Below are positions 20,073 through 27,727 of a stretch of 36,530 bases of DNA, piece after piece. The notes under the pieces were generated by a model. That model was not told the origin of the DNA, ran no database searches, and worked only from the letters and a program-made list of their open reading frames with translations. The DNA lies in the NCBI GenBank assembly GCA_902572155.1, contig CACGET010000002.1, positions 1-36,530 on the forward strand. Reading direction: 5' to 3'. Positions within the stretch are counted from its first letter, which is position 1, and every line of letters begins with the position of its first letter. The position numbers and the translations under genes are program-made. The DNA comes from an uncultured Pelagibacteraceae bacterium. GTDB taxonomy: Bacteria; Pseudomonadota; Alphaproteobacteria; Pelagibacterales; Pelagibacteraceae.

Positions 20073-20484
20073 TAGTGTCACAAAAATAAGGTTTGAATTT
20101 TGAATAGATATCTTCTGGAATTCTCATTGGCCTTCCACTTTCATTTATAAAAACTAAATGTATTTCAGCGTTAACAATTTCATCATCACTCCTCGTAATA
20201 ATTTGATTCATAAAAAATGAAGTTTTAGAAATTGATTTTACAAAAGATCTTATTTTTAATTCATCTTCTAAGTGAGCAGTTTTTTGGTACTTAATATTGC
20301 ATGATTTAACAATTATTATTGAATTAAATTTTTCTCTAATCTTTTGATTGCTGTACCCTATGGAGAATAAAGCTTCTGTTCTTGCTCTTTCTAAAAATCT
20401 TAGATAATTAGCATAATAAACTACCCCACCAGAATCTGTATCCTCATAATAAACTTTTACCTTATGAAAGAAATTTTCATGCAT
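20062..20484 (-). CDS. ybgC: YbgC/FadM-family acyl-CoA thioesterase
   Basis: The 140-residue hotdog-fold protein has the 4HBT signature VYYEDTDSGGVVYYANYLRF directly after the first strand, with the likely catalytic aspartate at residue 17, and FLERARTEAL in the central helix. Members hydrolyse acyl-CoA thioesters; YbgC is often linked to tol-pal genes in other proteobacteria. No tol-pal genes are visible here, so the physiological role is open. It converges with the uracil-DNA glycosylase gene, overlapping by 11 bases. Confidence 0.88.
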   Translation of the reverse strand: MHENFFHKVKVYYEDTDSGGVVYYANYLRFLERARTEALFSIGYSNQKIREKFNSIIIVKSCNIKYQKTAHLEDELKIRSFVKSISKTSFFMNQIITRSDDEIVNAEIHLVFINESGRPMRIPEDIYSKFKPYFCDTIKV

Positions 20485-20528
20485 TAAATTATTATATCAA
20501 AATATTAATAATTTTACAGAAACTAAGA

Positions 20529-20534
20529 TATAAT
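20529..20534 (+). promoter_or_regulatory. -10 element placed for a leaderless start
   Basis: A perfect TATAAT ends seven bases before the ATG at 20542, so the expected initiation point is at or one base before the start codon. No matching -35 is seen. Confidence 0.4.
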
Positions 20535-20541
20535 AATTGTA

Positions 20542-20682
20542 ATGAATGTTTTTGTTATTTGGATTGTATTAGTAACAGCATGGAATTTTGGTTATCCCAG
20601 CGCAACACCTATAGAAGATGTGGTTGTAGCTATTGGATTATCTTTATTAAGTTTGATTTTAAAAAAATATCTTAAATTTTAG
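20542..20682 (+). CDS. Small membrane protein (46 residues), uncharacterised
   Basis: The frame encodes MNVFVIWIVLVTAWNFGYPS, then TPIEDVVVAIGLSLLSLILK and KYLKF. It contains two short hydrophobic helices separated by a Gly/Tyr/Pro turn, with a positively charged C-terminus, so an inner-membrane hairpin is likely. A perfect -10 box in the 57-base gap behind ybgC fits a leaderless transcript. The stop directly abuts the stop of the convergent DUF3047 gene. I recognise no family. Confidence 0.6.
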   Translation: MNVFVIWIVLVTAWNFGYPSATPIEDVVVAIGLSLLSLILKKYLKF

Positions 20683-21333
20683 TTATTCTGATGAAAAATA
20701 AATATTTTGGAAATATGCTATAGCTTTCATTTTTGAATTATCTGTATCAGACATAATAGCTAAGCCATCTAGCTCATTAACATCTAAATCATGAAATGTT
20801 TTAAAATCTTCTTTTACATTTGCTTTAACCGTTACCCATTTATCTAAATTTTCTTTTGTAGTTGATAGAACGTTATCTATAGATTTTTTTGTATATGGAC
20901 TTGGCCAATTTAATCCAACCTTATTGTTACTTGAAAATACATAATTTACCGCTCTATTGGAAAGTGGTGTTGCGCCTGTTTTTTTTATAGCAAATACCCT
21001 AGCTGCAAAATCATGACCTTTTTTAGTATCTTCTTTTATGCCAGGTAAATCCATTTCTATTTTCCACGTAATGTTAATAAATGGAGTTTTATTTAGGTCA
21101 ATTTTTACTTCTTTGCCTAATCCTGAAGCACCGTTATCAGCAATTGATTTTAAAAAATTTCCATTCTCATTTGTTCCTAAAGAATATGAAGTTTTATTAT
21201 CAGCACCTCTAACTTTTCTTACTTTTAATTCTGAAAGCTCACTTTCAGTAAAATCAAAGACTTTAATAATATCTGCAAAAGAATATGTTGATAAAACTAA
21301 ATAAGAAAAAACTAAATGTATAATCTTTATCAT
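20683..21333 (-). CDS. DUF3047 family exported protein
   Basis: The 216-residue protein has an N-terminal signal peptide (about residues 1-20, ending STYSFA). Its mature part matches the DUF3047 pattern: ITWKIEMDLPGIKEDTKKGHD, DFAARVFAIKK, NYVFSSNNKVGLNWPSPYT and a late DGLAIMSDTDNS. The family is predicted to form a beta-rich, jelly-roll-like domain and has no known activity. It starts 13 bases after the tRNA-Met 3' end on the same strand and so may be co-transcribed with it. Confidence 0.82.
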   Translation of the reverse strand: MIKIIHLVFSYLVLSTYSFADIIKVFDFTESELSELKVRKVRGADNKTSYSLGTNENGNFLKSIADNGASGLGKEVKIDLNKTPFINITWKIEMDLPGIKEDTKKGHDFAARVFAIKKTGATPLSNRAVNYVFSSNNKVGLNWPSPYTKKSIDNVLSTTKENLDKWVTVKANVKEDFKTFHDLDVNELDGLAIMSDTDNSKMKAIAYFQNIYFSSE

Positions 21334-21346
21334 AATTTTCTTTTTG

Positions 21347-21423
21347 TGGTAGCGGGAAGTGGGATCGAACCACTGACCTCAGGCTTATGAGTCCTGCGCT
21401 CTAACCAACTGAGCTACCCCGCC
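21347..21423 (-). tRNA. tRNA-Met (CAT), probably elongator
   Basis: The minus strand gives a cloverleaf with acceptor GGCGGGG/TCCCGCT (G-T wobbles at both ends), D-arm GCTC/GAGC, anticodon loop CTCATAA, T-arm AGTGG/CCACT, and encoded ACCA. The anticodon stem is CAGGA/GCCTG, so position 31-39 is an A-G mismatch. It lacks the GGG/CCC anticodon-stem pairs of initiators. A lysidine-modified tRNA-Ile reading of CAT is less likely given the GGCGGGG acceptor. Confidence 0.9.
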
Positions 21424-21466
21424 GTTAATTAATGAAGATATATAATAGATTTTATTAATTGTGCAA

Positions 21467-21901
21467 TCAAGTATTTGATAATTTTAGTGGAGCAACTAAG
21501 TCGTAATTGAATTTTGATGGTTTCCATTTTTTTGGAGCAAGCTCTAAATCTTCAAATTCAAAAGCTGGAGCAACTGTACAACCTATTAAACTATAAGTAC
21601 CGCTGGATTTCATCGCAAACCAAGTGTTTTTTTCTATATTGAATATGAATTTATTATTTGCTCCTATCTCATTTTTTTTAAATCCATCTCCATCTTTAGA
21701 AGTAAATATAACTAAAGGATTTCCAGAATAAAAATGAATAGTTTCATTTTTTGTTATTCGATGCCAATGAGAATATTCATGCTCCTCTAATAAAAAATAA
21801 ATATGACTTACATCCTTATTTTTAAAAACTTCAACATAATGACCACCTTCAGGATGAGGTATCATTTTATGATAGTCAATGAGAGACTTAATAATATTCA
21901 T
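21467..21901 (-). CDS. DUF985 (cupin_5) family protein
   Basis: The 144-residue product matches the cupin_5 family: an N-terminal LIDYHKMIPHPEGGHYVEVF, then HIYFLLEEHEYSHWHRITKNE with the cupin histidines, a central Gly-rich turn, and GTYSLIGCTVAPAFEFEDLEL near the end. Members adopt a double-stranded beta-helix and resemble sugar epimerases, but activity has rarely been shown. It lies upstream of tRNA-Met on the same strand, and 20 bases after the two-gene secreted-protein tandem. Confidence 0.88.
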   Translation of the reverse strand: MNIIKSLIDYHKMIPHPEGGHYVEVFKNKDVSHIYFLLEEHEYSHWHRITKNETIHFYSGNPLVIFTSKDGDGFKKNEIGANNKFIFNIEKNTWFAMKSSGTYSLIGCTVAPAFEFEDLELAPKKWKPSKFNYDLVAPLKLSNT

Positions 21902-21921
21902 ATATAATTTTTACTTTTAAT

Positions 21922-22758
21922 CTAACTTTGTTTTGCTACAGTGAATTTAACTTTTTTATCTTTATAATCTCTACCGGAACCAGTAACACTACCATCATCA
22001 TTCCAATTAAGTGTTCCAGCTGCGCCCATATTGTTTGAACAAGCTAATAACCATGTGCCTTTTCCACCATTTTGTAATAAATATGTTCCTTCACAGCTTC
22101 CATCATTGTTAGGTAATTCTAAACTCATAGAGGTTTTTCCATCATCAGATTCCTCATACCCTACAGTTCCAATTATTAATTCTTCGTAGCCATCCCAACT
22201 AATAGCAACAGATCTTTCACCTTTAACTTCTTTTTTCTTTGCAATTTTTTTTTCATTTTTTTTATCATCATTATTAGATTGAGACTTGTATCCACCATCA
22301 TAAAAACCTAATTCTTGAAGAATTTGTAATGTTTTTCCAGCTTTAATATCTTTACGTTTAAGTCGTCTCTTTTTATAAGGTGTACCATTGTCCCAAACAA
22401 TTGTATTTCTACTTGCAAAAAGATAGCATTCTTGACCTGATTTTTTTTTACATGATGATATGGCTTGACCTGTATAATGTCCTGGGGCCACATTATCTTT
22501 ATATCTTGTGGGTGTATTAAACCAAGAATAATAATTTCCATCTGCTGAAATTACAATTAGTTCACCTATCCATGACTCTTTTTGTGACTGAGCATACGCC
22601 CCTTTTTTACCCCCACTAAAATAATATTCTAATAAATTTGCAGTATCAGTGCTTATTTTTAAAGGTCCTTTTCCTTTTTTAAAGCTGCCAGAGACAGATG
22701 CTAGGGATAAATTAAAATTAAAAATAAATATTATTACTAAACAAAATATTTTTTTCAT
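21922..22758 (-). CDS. Secreted two-domain protein, paralogue 2
   Basis: The 278-residue protein has a signal peptide (about residues 1-20, ending SLA). An N-terminal domain of ~130 residues has SADGNYYSWF, SSCKKKSGQECYLFASRN and TIVWDNG. A Lys/Glu-rich linker near residues 155-180 follows, and then a C-terminal domain of ~95 residues. That domain reads RSVAISWDGYEELIIGTVGY, DGSCEGTYLLQNGGKGTW, NNMGAAGTLNW and VTGSGRDYKDKKVKFTVAKQ. The gene starts on the base after the paralogue 1 stop. The C-terminal domain is closely similar in the two, so this is a tandem duplication. No established function is recognised; paired cysteines and export suggest an envelope or surface role. Confidence 0.75.
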   Translation of the reverse strand: MKKIFCLVIIFIFNFNLSLASVSGSFKKGKGPLKISTDTANLLEYYFSGGKKGAYAQSQKESWIGELIVISADGNYYSWFNTPTRYKDNVAPGHYTGQAISSCKKKSGQECYLFASRNTIVWDNGTPYKKRRLKRKDIKAGKTLQILQELGFYDGGYKSQSNNDDKKNEKKIAKKKEVKGERSVAISWDGYEELIIGTVGYEESDDGKTSMSLELPNNDGSCEGTYLLQNGGKGTWLLACSNNMGAAGTLNWNDDGSVTGSGRDYKDKKVKFTVAKQS

Positions 22759-23550
22759 TTAACTTTGTTTTGAAACGGTGAATTTAACTTTTTTATCATT
22801 ATGATCTCTTCCAGATCCAGTGACTCCTCCATCTCCCCATTTTAAGGTTCCAGCTGCACCCATTTTGTTTGTACAACCTATCTGCCATGTTCCCTTTCCA
22901 TCAGCTTGTAAAGAGTAAGTTCCTTCACATGTGCCATCATAATTTGGTAAAGATAAGTTTAGTGTACCTTTATAATTTTCTTCATCAAAATTTATAACTC
23001 CTGCTATCAAATCAGAGTAACCATCCCAACTTAAAGCAATTGATCTTTTGCCTTTAAGCTCGTATTTTTTTCCTAATATATCTTTTGTTTCATCTTTTTT
23101 ATTATTTTCTGATGAATTTGTTGTACTTTCAATAGTTTCTCCAACAAAACCTAATTCCGTTAGCTTGGCAACTAATTCCTCTTTACTCCATTTGCTACTA
23201 ACTCTAGAAACTTTTCCTCTACCAGGATTAGTTCCATTTTTCCATTTTATCGTTTTTCCTCTTGCAAAAGTTTTACATGCTGTACCTGCTTTAATTTCAC
23301 ATTGTCTTATTTTAACATTATCTCCTCCTGCACGACATGAACCAGTGGGACAGTACCAATACATTGCATAAGACCCATCTGTTGCAACAACAAATGTCTC
23401 TGGGCTTTTTCCACCTTTAATCGTTATATATTGATGAAAATAATCAATTAAAAAATCCTCCATCTTGAACTCTCCTTCACCAATATCTCCAGAATGAGCA
23501 TTAGTTGCTAAGAACAAACTAAGTATTAAAAATTTTAAGACTTTTTTCAT
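22759..23550 (-). CDS. Secreted two-domain protein, paralogue 1
   Basis: The 263-residue protein begins MKKVLKFLILSLFLATNAHS, a clear signal peptide. I chose the ATG at 23550, preceded by AGGA about nine bases upstream, over a GTG five codons earlier. The N-terminal domain carries four cysteines in CPTGSC, CEIKAGTAC and FARGKTIKWKNG. A polar linker (about residues 145-165) leads to the C-terminal domain with RSIALSWDGYSDLIAGVINF, DGTCEGTYSLQADGKGTW, NKMGAAGTLKW and GSGRDHNDKKVKFTVSKQS. It is the first of the tandem pair and lies 43 bases downstream of the YqgE/AlgH gene. Function unknown. Confidence 0.75.
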   Translation of the reverse strand: MKKVLKFLILSLFLATNAHSGDIGEGEFKMEDFLIDYFHQYITIKGGKSPETFVVATDGSYAMYWYCPTGSCRAGGDNVKIRQCEIKAGTACKTFARGKTIKWKNGTNPGRGKVSRVSSKWSKEELVAKLTELGFVGETIESTTNSSENNKKDETKDILGKKYELKGKRSIALSWDGYSDLIAGVINFDEENYKGTLNLSLPNYDGTCEGTYSLQADGKGTWQIGCTNKMGAAGTLKWGDGGVTGSGRDHNDKKVKFTVSKQS

Positions 23551-23593
23551 TTTATTTATCCTCACACTTTACACTTTTAATATCAAGATTGTT

Positions 23594-24229
23594 TTACAAA
23601 GGTACAAATATTTTATTTAACGCTGAATTCCATTTATTTTTATTGTCAGCATTAAAGATTAGATTAAGTTCAGTTTCTGCTAAAGACCATTGATCTCTTT
23701 CTAGTTCTCCTTCAAGTTGATTTTCACCCCATCCTGAAATTCCAATTAAAATCAAGTTTTCCTTAGGACCTTTATTTTCTGAAATATCAATTAAAATTTG
23801 TAAATCATTAGTTACTGATAGTGAATTAAAAATCTTAGTACTTTTACTTTTGTATTCATTAGTATGAAGAACAAAAATTCTATTTTCATCTACAGGACCT
23901 CCCCAATATATAGGTAACGTAAGTTTTTCCAGTTTCTTTTTATCAGTCTTTTTAATGTTATTATTATTACTAACTAATGATGATAGTGGATATTCTCCTA
24001 AAAACTTATTAACCGCAAAGCCAAATGCTCCTTTTTCATCATGTTCCAACAAGATTATAACTGATTTATAAAATTTAGAATCTGTATTATCGTTTTGTGC
24101 AACTAATAGATTATCCTTAAAACTCTGAGTATATATACCTTCTTTATAATTTTTTGGTAAATCTGTTGTATTTCCTGCAGTTACAAATATCTGCACAAAT
24201 ATAAATAACGTAATTAATCTTAAAATCAT
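23594..24229 (-). CDS. YqgE/AlgH (UPF0301) protein with N-terminal signal peptide
   Basis: The 211-residue product has the UPF0301 core: NLLVAQNDNTDSKFYKSVIILLEHDEKGAFGFAVNK, LPIYWGGPVDENRIFVLHT, and LILIGISGWGENQLEGELERDQW. Each element is in the family order and spacing. Before the core is a ~38-residue extension starting MILRLITLFIFVQIFVTAGN, which looks like a cleavable signal peptide. Canonical YqgE/AlgH proteins are cytoplasmic and start near the LLVA motif, so the extension is unusual. It follows the AsmA-like gene after eight bases. Confidence 0.85.
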   Translation of the reverse strand: MILRLITLFIFVQIFVTAGNTTDLPKNYKEGIYTQSFKDNLLVAQNDNTDSKFYKSVIILLEHDEKGAFGFAVNKFLGEYPLSSLVSNNNNIKKTDKKKLEKLTLPIYWGGPVDENRIFVLHTNEYKSKSTKIFNSLSVTNDLQILIDISENKGPKENLILIGISGWGENQLEGELERDQWSLAETELNLIFNADNKNKWNSALNKIFVPL

Positions 24230-24237
24230 ATGTAAAA

Positions 24238-24990
24238 TTAATTTATCAAATTTTTAAGTTTATTTTTTAATTTATCTTTTAATTTGTCTTTAATTTTTTC
24301 CTTTATTTTATCCTTATTTAAATCTTTAATTTTATCTAATTTGTCAGTTAATTTGCTTGAAATAATTTTGGTTTTTACAACATTAACTATTTTTTTTAGA
24401 ACATCACGTATGACTTTTTTATAATCATTACTATTTTTGGTATTTCCAATATTTTTAAACTTCATATCTTTTAATGAAATTTGATCGCTAATCTTTAATT
24501 CTGGATTATTAACAGATAAATTAATTTTTCTAACATTAAGTTCAGATATATTAAATTGCTTTGAGCTAGTTGACTTACCGCTTCCCTCAATCATTGTTTT
24601 ATCTAAAGATTTAACATTATCATCAACATTCTTGTAATCATTTAAACCTTTGATCTTCAATTTAAAAAAATAATTTAGATTTAAACCATCTATATCAACT
24701 TTATCAATTTTGATAATATTGCTAAATATTGATACTGAATCTAGTTTTACATAAGCATTTTTAATCGAAAATAATTCCTCTGAAAATTTTTTATTATTCA
24801 ATTTAATATCTTTAGCAATTGCTTCACCTTTGAGGTAATTAATCTTTAAATCACCGATCTCAGTATCTCTATCTAAACTATTAGAAATATTACTTTCAAC
24901 TATCTGTTTTATTATTCGATCACCAACAAACTCAGATAAGCAATAGATGGTTATTGTTAAAAAAATTAAAAATAGAATGATTTTTTTCAT
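24238..24990 (-). CDS. AsmA-like (DUF748-type) membrane-anchored protein
   Basis: The 250-residue protein has one N-terminal membrane helix (MKKIILFLIFLTITIYCL). A segment then resembles AsmA/DUF748 N-terminal repeats: TEIGDLKINYLKGEAIAKDI, LFSIKNAYVKLDSVSIFSNI, IIKIDKVDIDGLNLNYFFK. Such proteins are thought to act in the periplasm in lipid or outer-membrane maintenance. It is short for the group. The final ~45 residues are a repetitive Lys/Asp/Leu amphipathic helix of the form DKLKDKLKNKLKNLIN. The gene begins two bases after the prepilin stop. The family assignment is moderate. Confidence 0.55.
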   Translation of the reverse strand: MKKIILFLIFLTITIYCLSEFVGDRIIKQIVESNISNSLDRDTEIGDLKINYLKGEAIAKDIKLNNKKFSEELFSIKNAYVKLDSVSIFSNIIKIDKVDIDGLNLNYFFKLKIKGLNDYKNVDDNVKSLDKTMIEGSGKSTSSKQFNISELNVRKINLSVNNPELKISDQISLKDMKFKNIGNTKNSNDYKKVIRDVLKKIVNVVKTKIISSKLTDKLDKIKDLNKDKIKEKIKDKLKDKLKNKLKNLIN

Positions 24991-24992
24991 AA

Positions 24993-25487
24993 TTAAAATT
25001 TAATTATACTCTCAATAATTTTTCCGTTACATCTTGTTCTAATCCGTGCTGTCTCACCTTGATTTCTAAATGTGGCATAAAAAGTATCTCCATCATTTGT
25101 TGGTGTTCCTGTATTTCCCATTAAACTATAACCCCAATGATTATTAGGGCTATAAACATTTTTTAAATAATTTGCTCTATCTATTAATGATCTTTGAACT
25201 AAATCAAATGTTGAGGTATTACAATTATAAATATATTCACTGCCTTGTTTAAAGTTTGAAAACCAGTTTCTAAGAGTAACTTTTTTATTAAGCTTACATA
25301 TTGAATAATTTTCCTTAATACTTTTAACTAAAATTTGGTGATTTTTTTTACACACTTTTTCTTTAGAGGAGGTCATATAATTATTATAACTAATTACACC
25401 TACAGCAGCCAAAACTCCTATAATTGCAACCACAACCAAAAGTTCTATTAAAGTGAATCCCTTTTTTTTTAACAAATAAAAACTCAT
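24993..25487 (-). CDS. Type IV pilin-like prepilin protein
   Basis: The 164-residue product carries a textbook prepilin signal. The leader MSFYLLKKKG is followed by the cleavage/N-methylation site at Gly10-Phe11 and FTLIELLVVVAIIGVLAAVG, with the +5 glutamate at Glu15. The globular part has paired cysteines at CKKNH, SICKLN, YNC and RTRCNGK near the C-terminus. A peptidase and an assembly ATPase would be needed; none is in this window. A TTG at codon 5 would give the shorter leader MLKKKG. The start codon sits in a hairpin, described separately. The AsmA-like gene follows after two bases. Confidence 0.88.
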   Translation of the reverse strand: MSFYLLKKKGFTLIELLVVVAIIGVLAAVGVISYNNYMTSSKEKVCKKNHQILVKSIKENYSICKLNKKVTLRNWFSNFKQGSEYIYNCNTSTFDLVQRSLIDRANYLKNVYSPNNHWGYSLMGNTGTPTNDGDTFYATFRNQGETARIRTRCNGKIIESIIKF

Positions 25488-25510
25488 AATCTTAAGAAAA
25501 TAAGATTATG
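25485..25510 (-). promoter_or_regulatory. 10-bp hairpin covering the prepilin start codon
   Basis: CATAATCTTA (25485-25494) and TAAGATTATG (25501-25510) are exact inverted repeats with a 6-base loop. On the minus strand the 3' arm ends with the prepilin ATG. The hairpin lies 25 bases after the xsc stop and is followed by a T-rich stretch interrupted by other bases, so partial termination after xsc is possible. Start-codon sequestration would lower prepilin translation. Confidence 0.45.
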
Positions 25511-25535
25511 ATAATTCAATAAATTTTAAAAGATT

Positions 25536-27320
25536 TTAAGAGACTAAAGAAGGTTGTTTCTTCATATCTTCTTTATTTATACCAGCAACTTTAACAGGTT
25601 TTTTCATAGCATCTCTTCTAAAAGGTTCACCTAACTCTTGGTTTAAAATTACTTCAATAAATGTTGTAATTCCTTTCTTCTGATCTTCGCATGATTGTTT
25701 GATTGCATTAGTAGTTTCTTCCATGGTTCTGACTGTTACACCTTTTAATCCACAGGCATCAGCCACTTTTGCATAACTCAATTCTGGATCAAGTTCTGTA
25801 CCTACAAAATTATCATCAAACCACAAAGTAGTATTTCTTTTTTCAGCTCCCCATTGATAATTTCTAAAAATTACCATTGATATTGCTGGCCACTCTTCTC
25901 TTGCACATGAACTCATTTCATTCATACTTATTCCAAAAGCACCATCTCCAGCAAATCCTATAACTGGAGTATCTGGACAACCAATTTTTGCTCCAAGTAT
26001 TGATGGAAAACCATAACCACAAGGACCAAATAAACCAGGTGCTAGATATTTTCTTCCTTTTTCAAATGTAGGATATGCATTTCCAATTGCACAATTATTT
26101 CCAATATCACTTGATATAATTACATCTTCGGGCATACCTGCTTGAATTGCTCTCCACGCTTGTCTTGGTGACATTCTATCTATATCTCTTTTTCTTGCTT
26201 CTTTATTCCAAACAGTACCTTCATCATCATCTTCATGATCTAGACTTGATAGTTTTTGTAACCAAGCTGATTTGGTTTGATGAATTAAATCTTTTCTTTT
26301 TTGTCTATCAATATCACCTGCTGTTGGTGAAAGTTGTTCTAATAATTGTTGTGCAACTAATTTTGCATCACCACATATTCCTACAGTAACTTTCTTTGTT
26401 AAACCAATTCTGTCAGAATTCATATCTACTTGAATTATACTTGCATCTTTGGGCCAATAATCCATTCCATATCCTGGTAAAGTTGAAAAAGGGTTTAATC
26501 TTGTACCTAAAGCTAAAACTACATCTGCTTTTTGAATTAATTCCATTCCAGCTTTTGAACCATTGTATCCTAATGGACCTGCAGCTAATGGATGACTTCC
26601 AGGAAAACTGTCATTATGTTGATATCCAGAACATACAGGAGCATCTAATTTTTCAGCAAGTTTCTTACAATCTTCAATAGCGCCACCTATAACAACTCCT
26701 GCACCAGATAAAATTACTGGAAATTTTGCATTTGATAATAAGTCAGCAGCTTTTTTAATTGCATCAACACCACCTGCTTGTCTTTCTAATCTGACTATTG
26801 GAGGTAGATCAATATCAATAACTTGTGTCCAATAATCCCTTGGTACATTTATTTGAGCTGGTGCCGAACCTCTTATAGCTTTTTCAATAACTCTGTTTAA
26901 CACTTCAGCCATTCTTGATGGATCCCTAACTTCTTCTTGGTAACAAACCATATCTTTAAATAAATTCATTTGTTCGACTTCTTGAAAACCACCTTGACCC
27001 ATAGTTTTATTAGCTGCCTGAGGTGTAACTAATAAAAGAGGTGTATGATTCCAGTAAGCTGTTTTAATTGGAGTAACCAATCCAGTTATCCCTGGTCCAT
27101 TTTGGGCTATTACCATAGACATTTTTCCTGTAGCCCTTGTATAACCATCAGCGATAAGTCCACCATTTGTTTCATGAGCAACATCCCAAAAAGTAATTCC
27201 AGCGTCTGGAAAAATATCTGAAATAGGCATAAACGCGGATCCTATAATTCCAAAGGAATGTTCGATACCATGCATTTGTAAGACTTTTACAAACGCTTCC
27301 TCTGTTGTCATTTTTGTCAT
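25536..27320 (-). CDS. xsc: Sulfoacetaldehyde acetyltransferase
   Basis: Xsc converts sulfoacetaldehyde and phosphate to acetyl phosphate plus sulfite, using thiamine diphosphate and Mg2+. I start it at MTKMTTEEAF (27320), 594 residues, because a GAGG ribosome site precedes that ATG; a longer in-frame extension is AT-rich and not protein-like. The N-terminal domain has FGIIGSAFMPISDIF and the ThDP-activating Glu50 in DVAHETNGG. The C-terminal ThDP motif starts GDGAFGISMNEM at 458, with RNYQWGAEKRN shortly after. The QWGAEK element and the GSA start separate Xsc from acetolactate synthase. It diverges from suyA and lies next to two sulfite/sulfate exporter genes, which supports sulfonate use. 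Confidence 0.9.
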   Translation of the reverse strand: MTKMTTEEAFVKVLQMHGIEHSFGIIGSAFMPISDIFPDAGITFWDVAHETNGGLIADGYTRATGKMSMVIAQNGPGITGLVTPIKTAYWNHTPLLLVTPQAANKTMGQGGFQEVEQMNLFKDMVCYQEEVRDPSRMAEVLNRVIEKAIRGSAPAQINVPRDYWTQVIDIDLPPIVRLERQAGGVDAIKKAADLLSNAKFPVILSGAGVVIGGAIEDCKKLAEKLDAPVCSGYQHNDSFPGSHPLAAGPLGYNGSKAGMELIQKADVVLALGTRLNPFSTLPGYGMDYWPKDASIIQVDMNSDRIGLTKKVTVGICGDAKLVAQQLLEQLSPTAGDIDRQKRKDLIHQTKSAWLQKLSSLDHEDDDEGTVWNKEARKRDIDRMSPRQAWRAIQAGMPEDVIISSDIGNNCAIGNAYPTFEKGRKYLAPGLFGPCGYGFPSILGAKIGCPDTPVIGFAGDGAFGISMNEMSSCAREEWPAISMVIFRNYQWGAEKRNTTLWFDDNFVGTELDPELSYAKVADACGLKGVTVRTMEETTNAIKQSCEDQKKGITTFIEVILNQELGEPFRRDAMKKPVKVAGINKEDMKKQPSLVS

Positions 27321-27438
27321 AATGCTTGATCCTCTATAAAATCTAATATTAAATACTATTATTAAAATTCGTTTGTTAATTTTTGCGATTAATATATAAG
27401 ATTTTGAAAAATTCAAACAAACAATTCGACACATAAAT
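27321..27438. promoter_or_regulatory. Divergent xsc/suyA control region with nested inverted repeats
   Basis: The 118 bases hold no ORF. GTTTGTT (27371-27377) and AACAAAC (27416-27422) form a 7-bp inverted repeat. Inside it TTTGAA-AAA-TTCAAA (27403-27417) is a second, compact one. -10-like TATATA/TATATT sequences in both directions lie around 27393-27400. This suits a shared operator for both arms. The regulator gene is not obvious in the window. Confidence 0.4.
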
Positions 27439-27723
27439 ATGGCTACAGATATCATTATTCATGACAAAAAAGACAATGTTGGAGTAGTAGTTATTGAAAA
27501 AATAACTCCTAAGCAGGAATGTGCGTGTTGGATAATGGAAGATGACAGTTCAGCTAACATTCAATCTATGGATGAAATTCCTTTAGGTCACAAAATTGCA
27601 ATGATTGATTTAAATGAGGGCGATACAATCCTTAAATACGGTCATGATATTGGAAAAGTTGTTAAATCAATTAAAAAAGGTGAGCATGTTCATGTTCACA
27701 ATGTAAAAACAAAGAAGTGGTAA
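27439..27723 (+). CDS. suyA: (2R)-3-sulfolactate sulfo-lyase, alpha subunit
   Basis: SuyA is the small subunit of the enzyme that splits 3-sulfolactate into pyruvate and sulfite. The 94-residue product is a UxaA N-terminal (SAF-like) domain: FIIHD-type opening [17 protein letters not shown], then [26 protein letters not shown] and a final [14 protein letters not shown], the metal-binding HVHVHN region. As a stand-alone protein paired with the next gene it has the SuyAB arrangement, and the sulfonate neighbours favour that over altronate dehydratase. It is transcribed away from xsc. Confidence 0.85.
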   Translation: MATDIIIHDKKDNVGVVVIEKITPKQECACWIMEDDSSANIQSMDEIPLGHKIAMIDLNEGDTILKYGHDIGKVVKSIKKGEHVHVHNVKTKKW

Positions 27724-27727
27724 TTAT

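Noticed and set aside
25536-27320. Acetolactate synthase (ilvB) as identity
   Set aside because: The N-terminal GSAFM and the QWGAEK element match Xsc, and sulfonate genes surround it.
27321-27455. A 45-codon N-terminal extension of xsc in the same frame
   Set aside because: It overlaps the suyA start, is not protein-like, and the internal ATG at 27320 has a ribosome site and matches the family's N-terminus.
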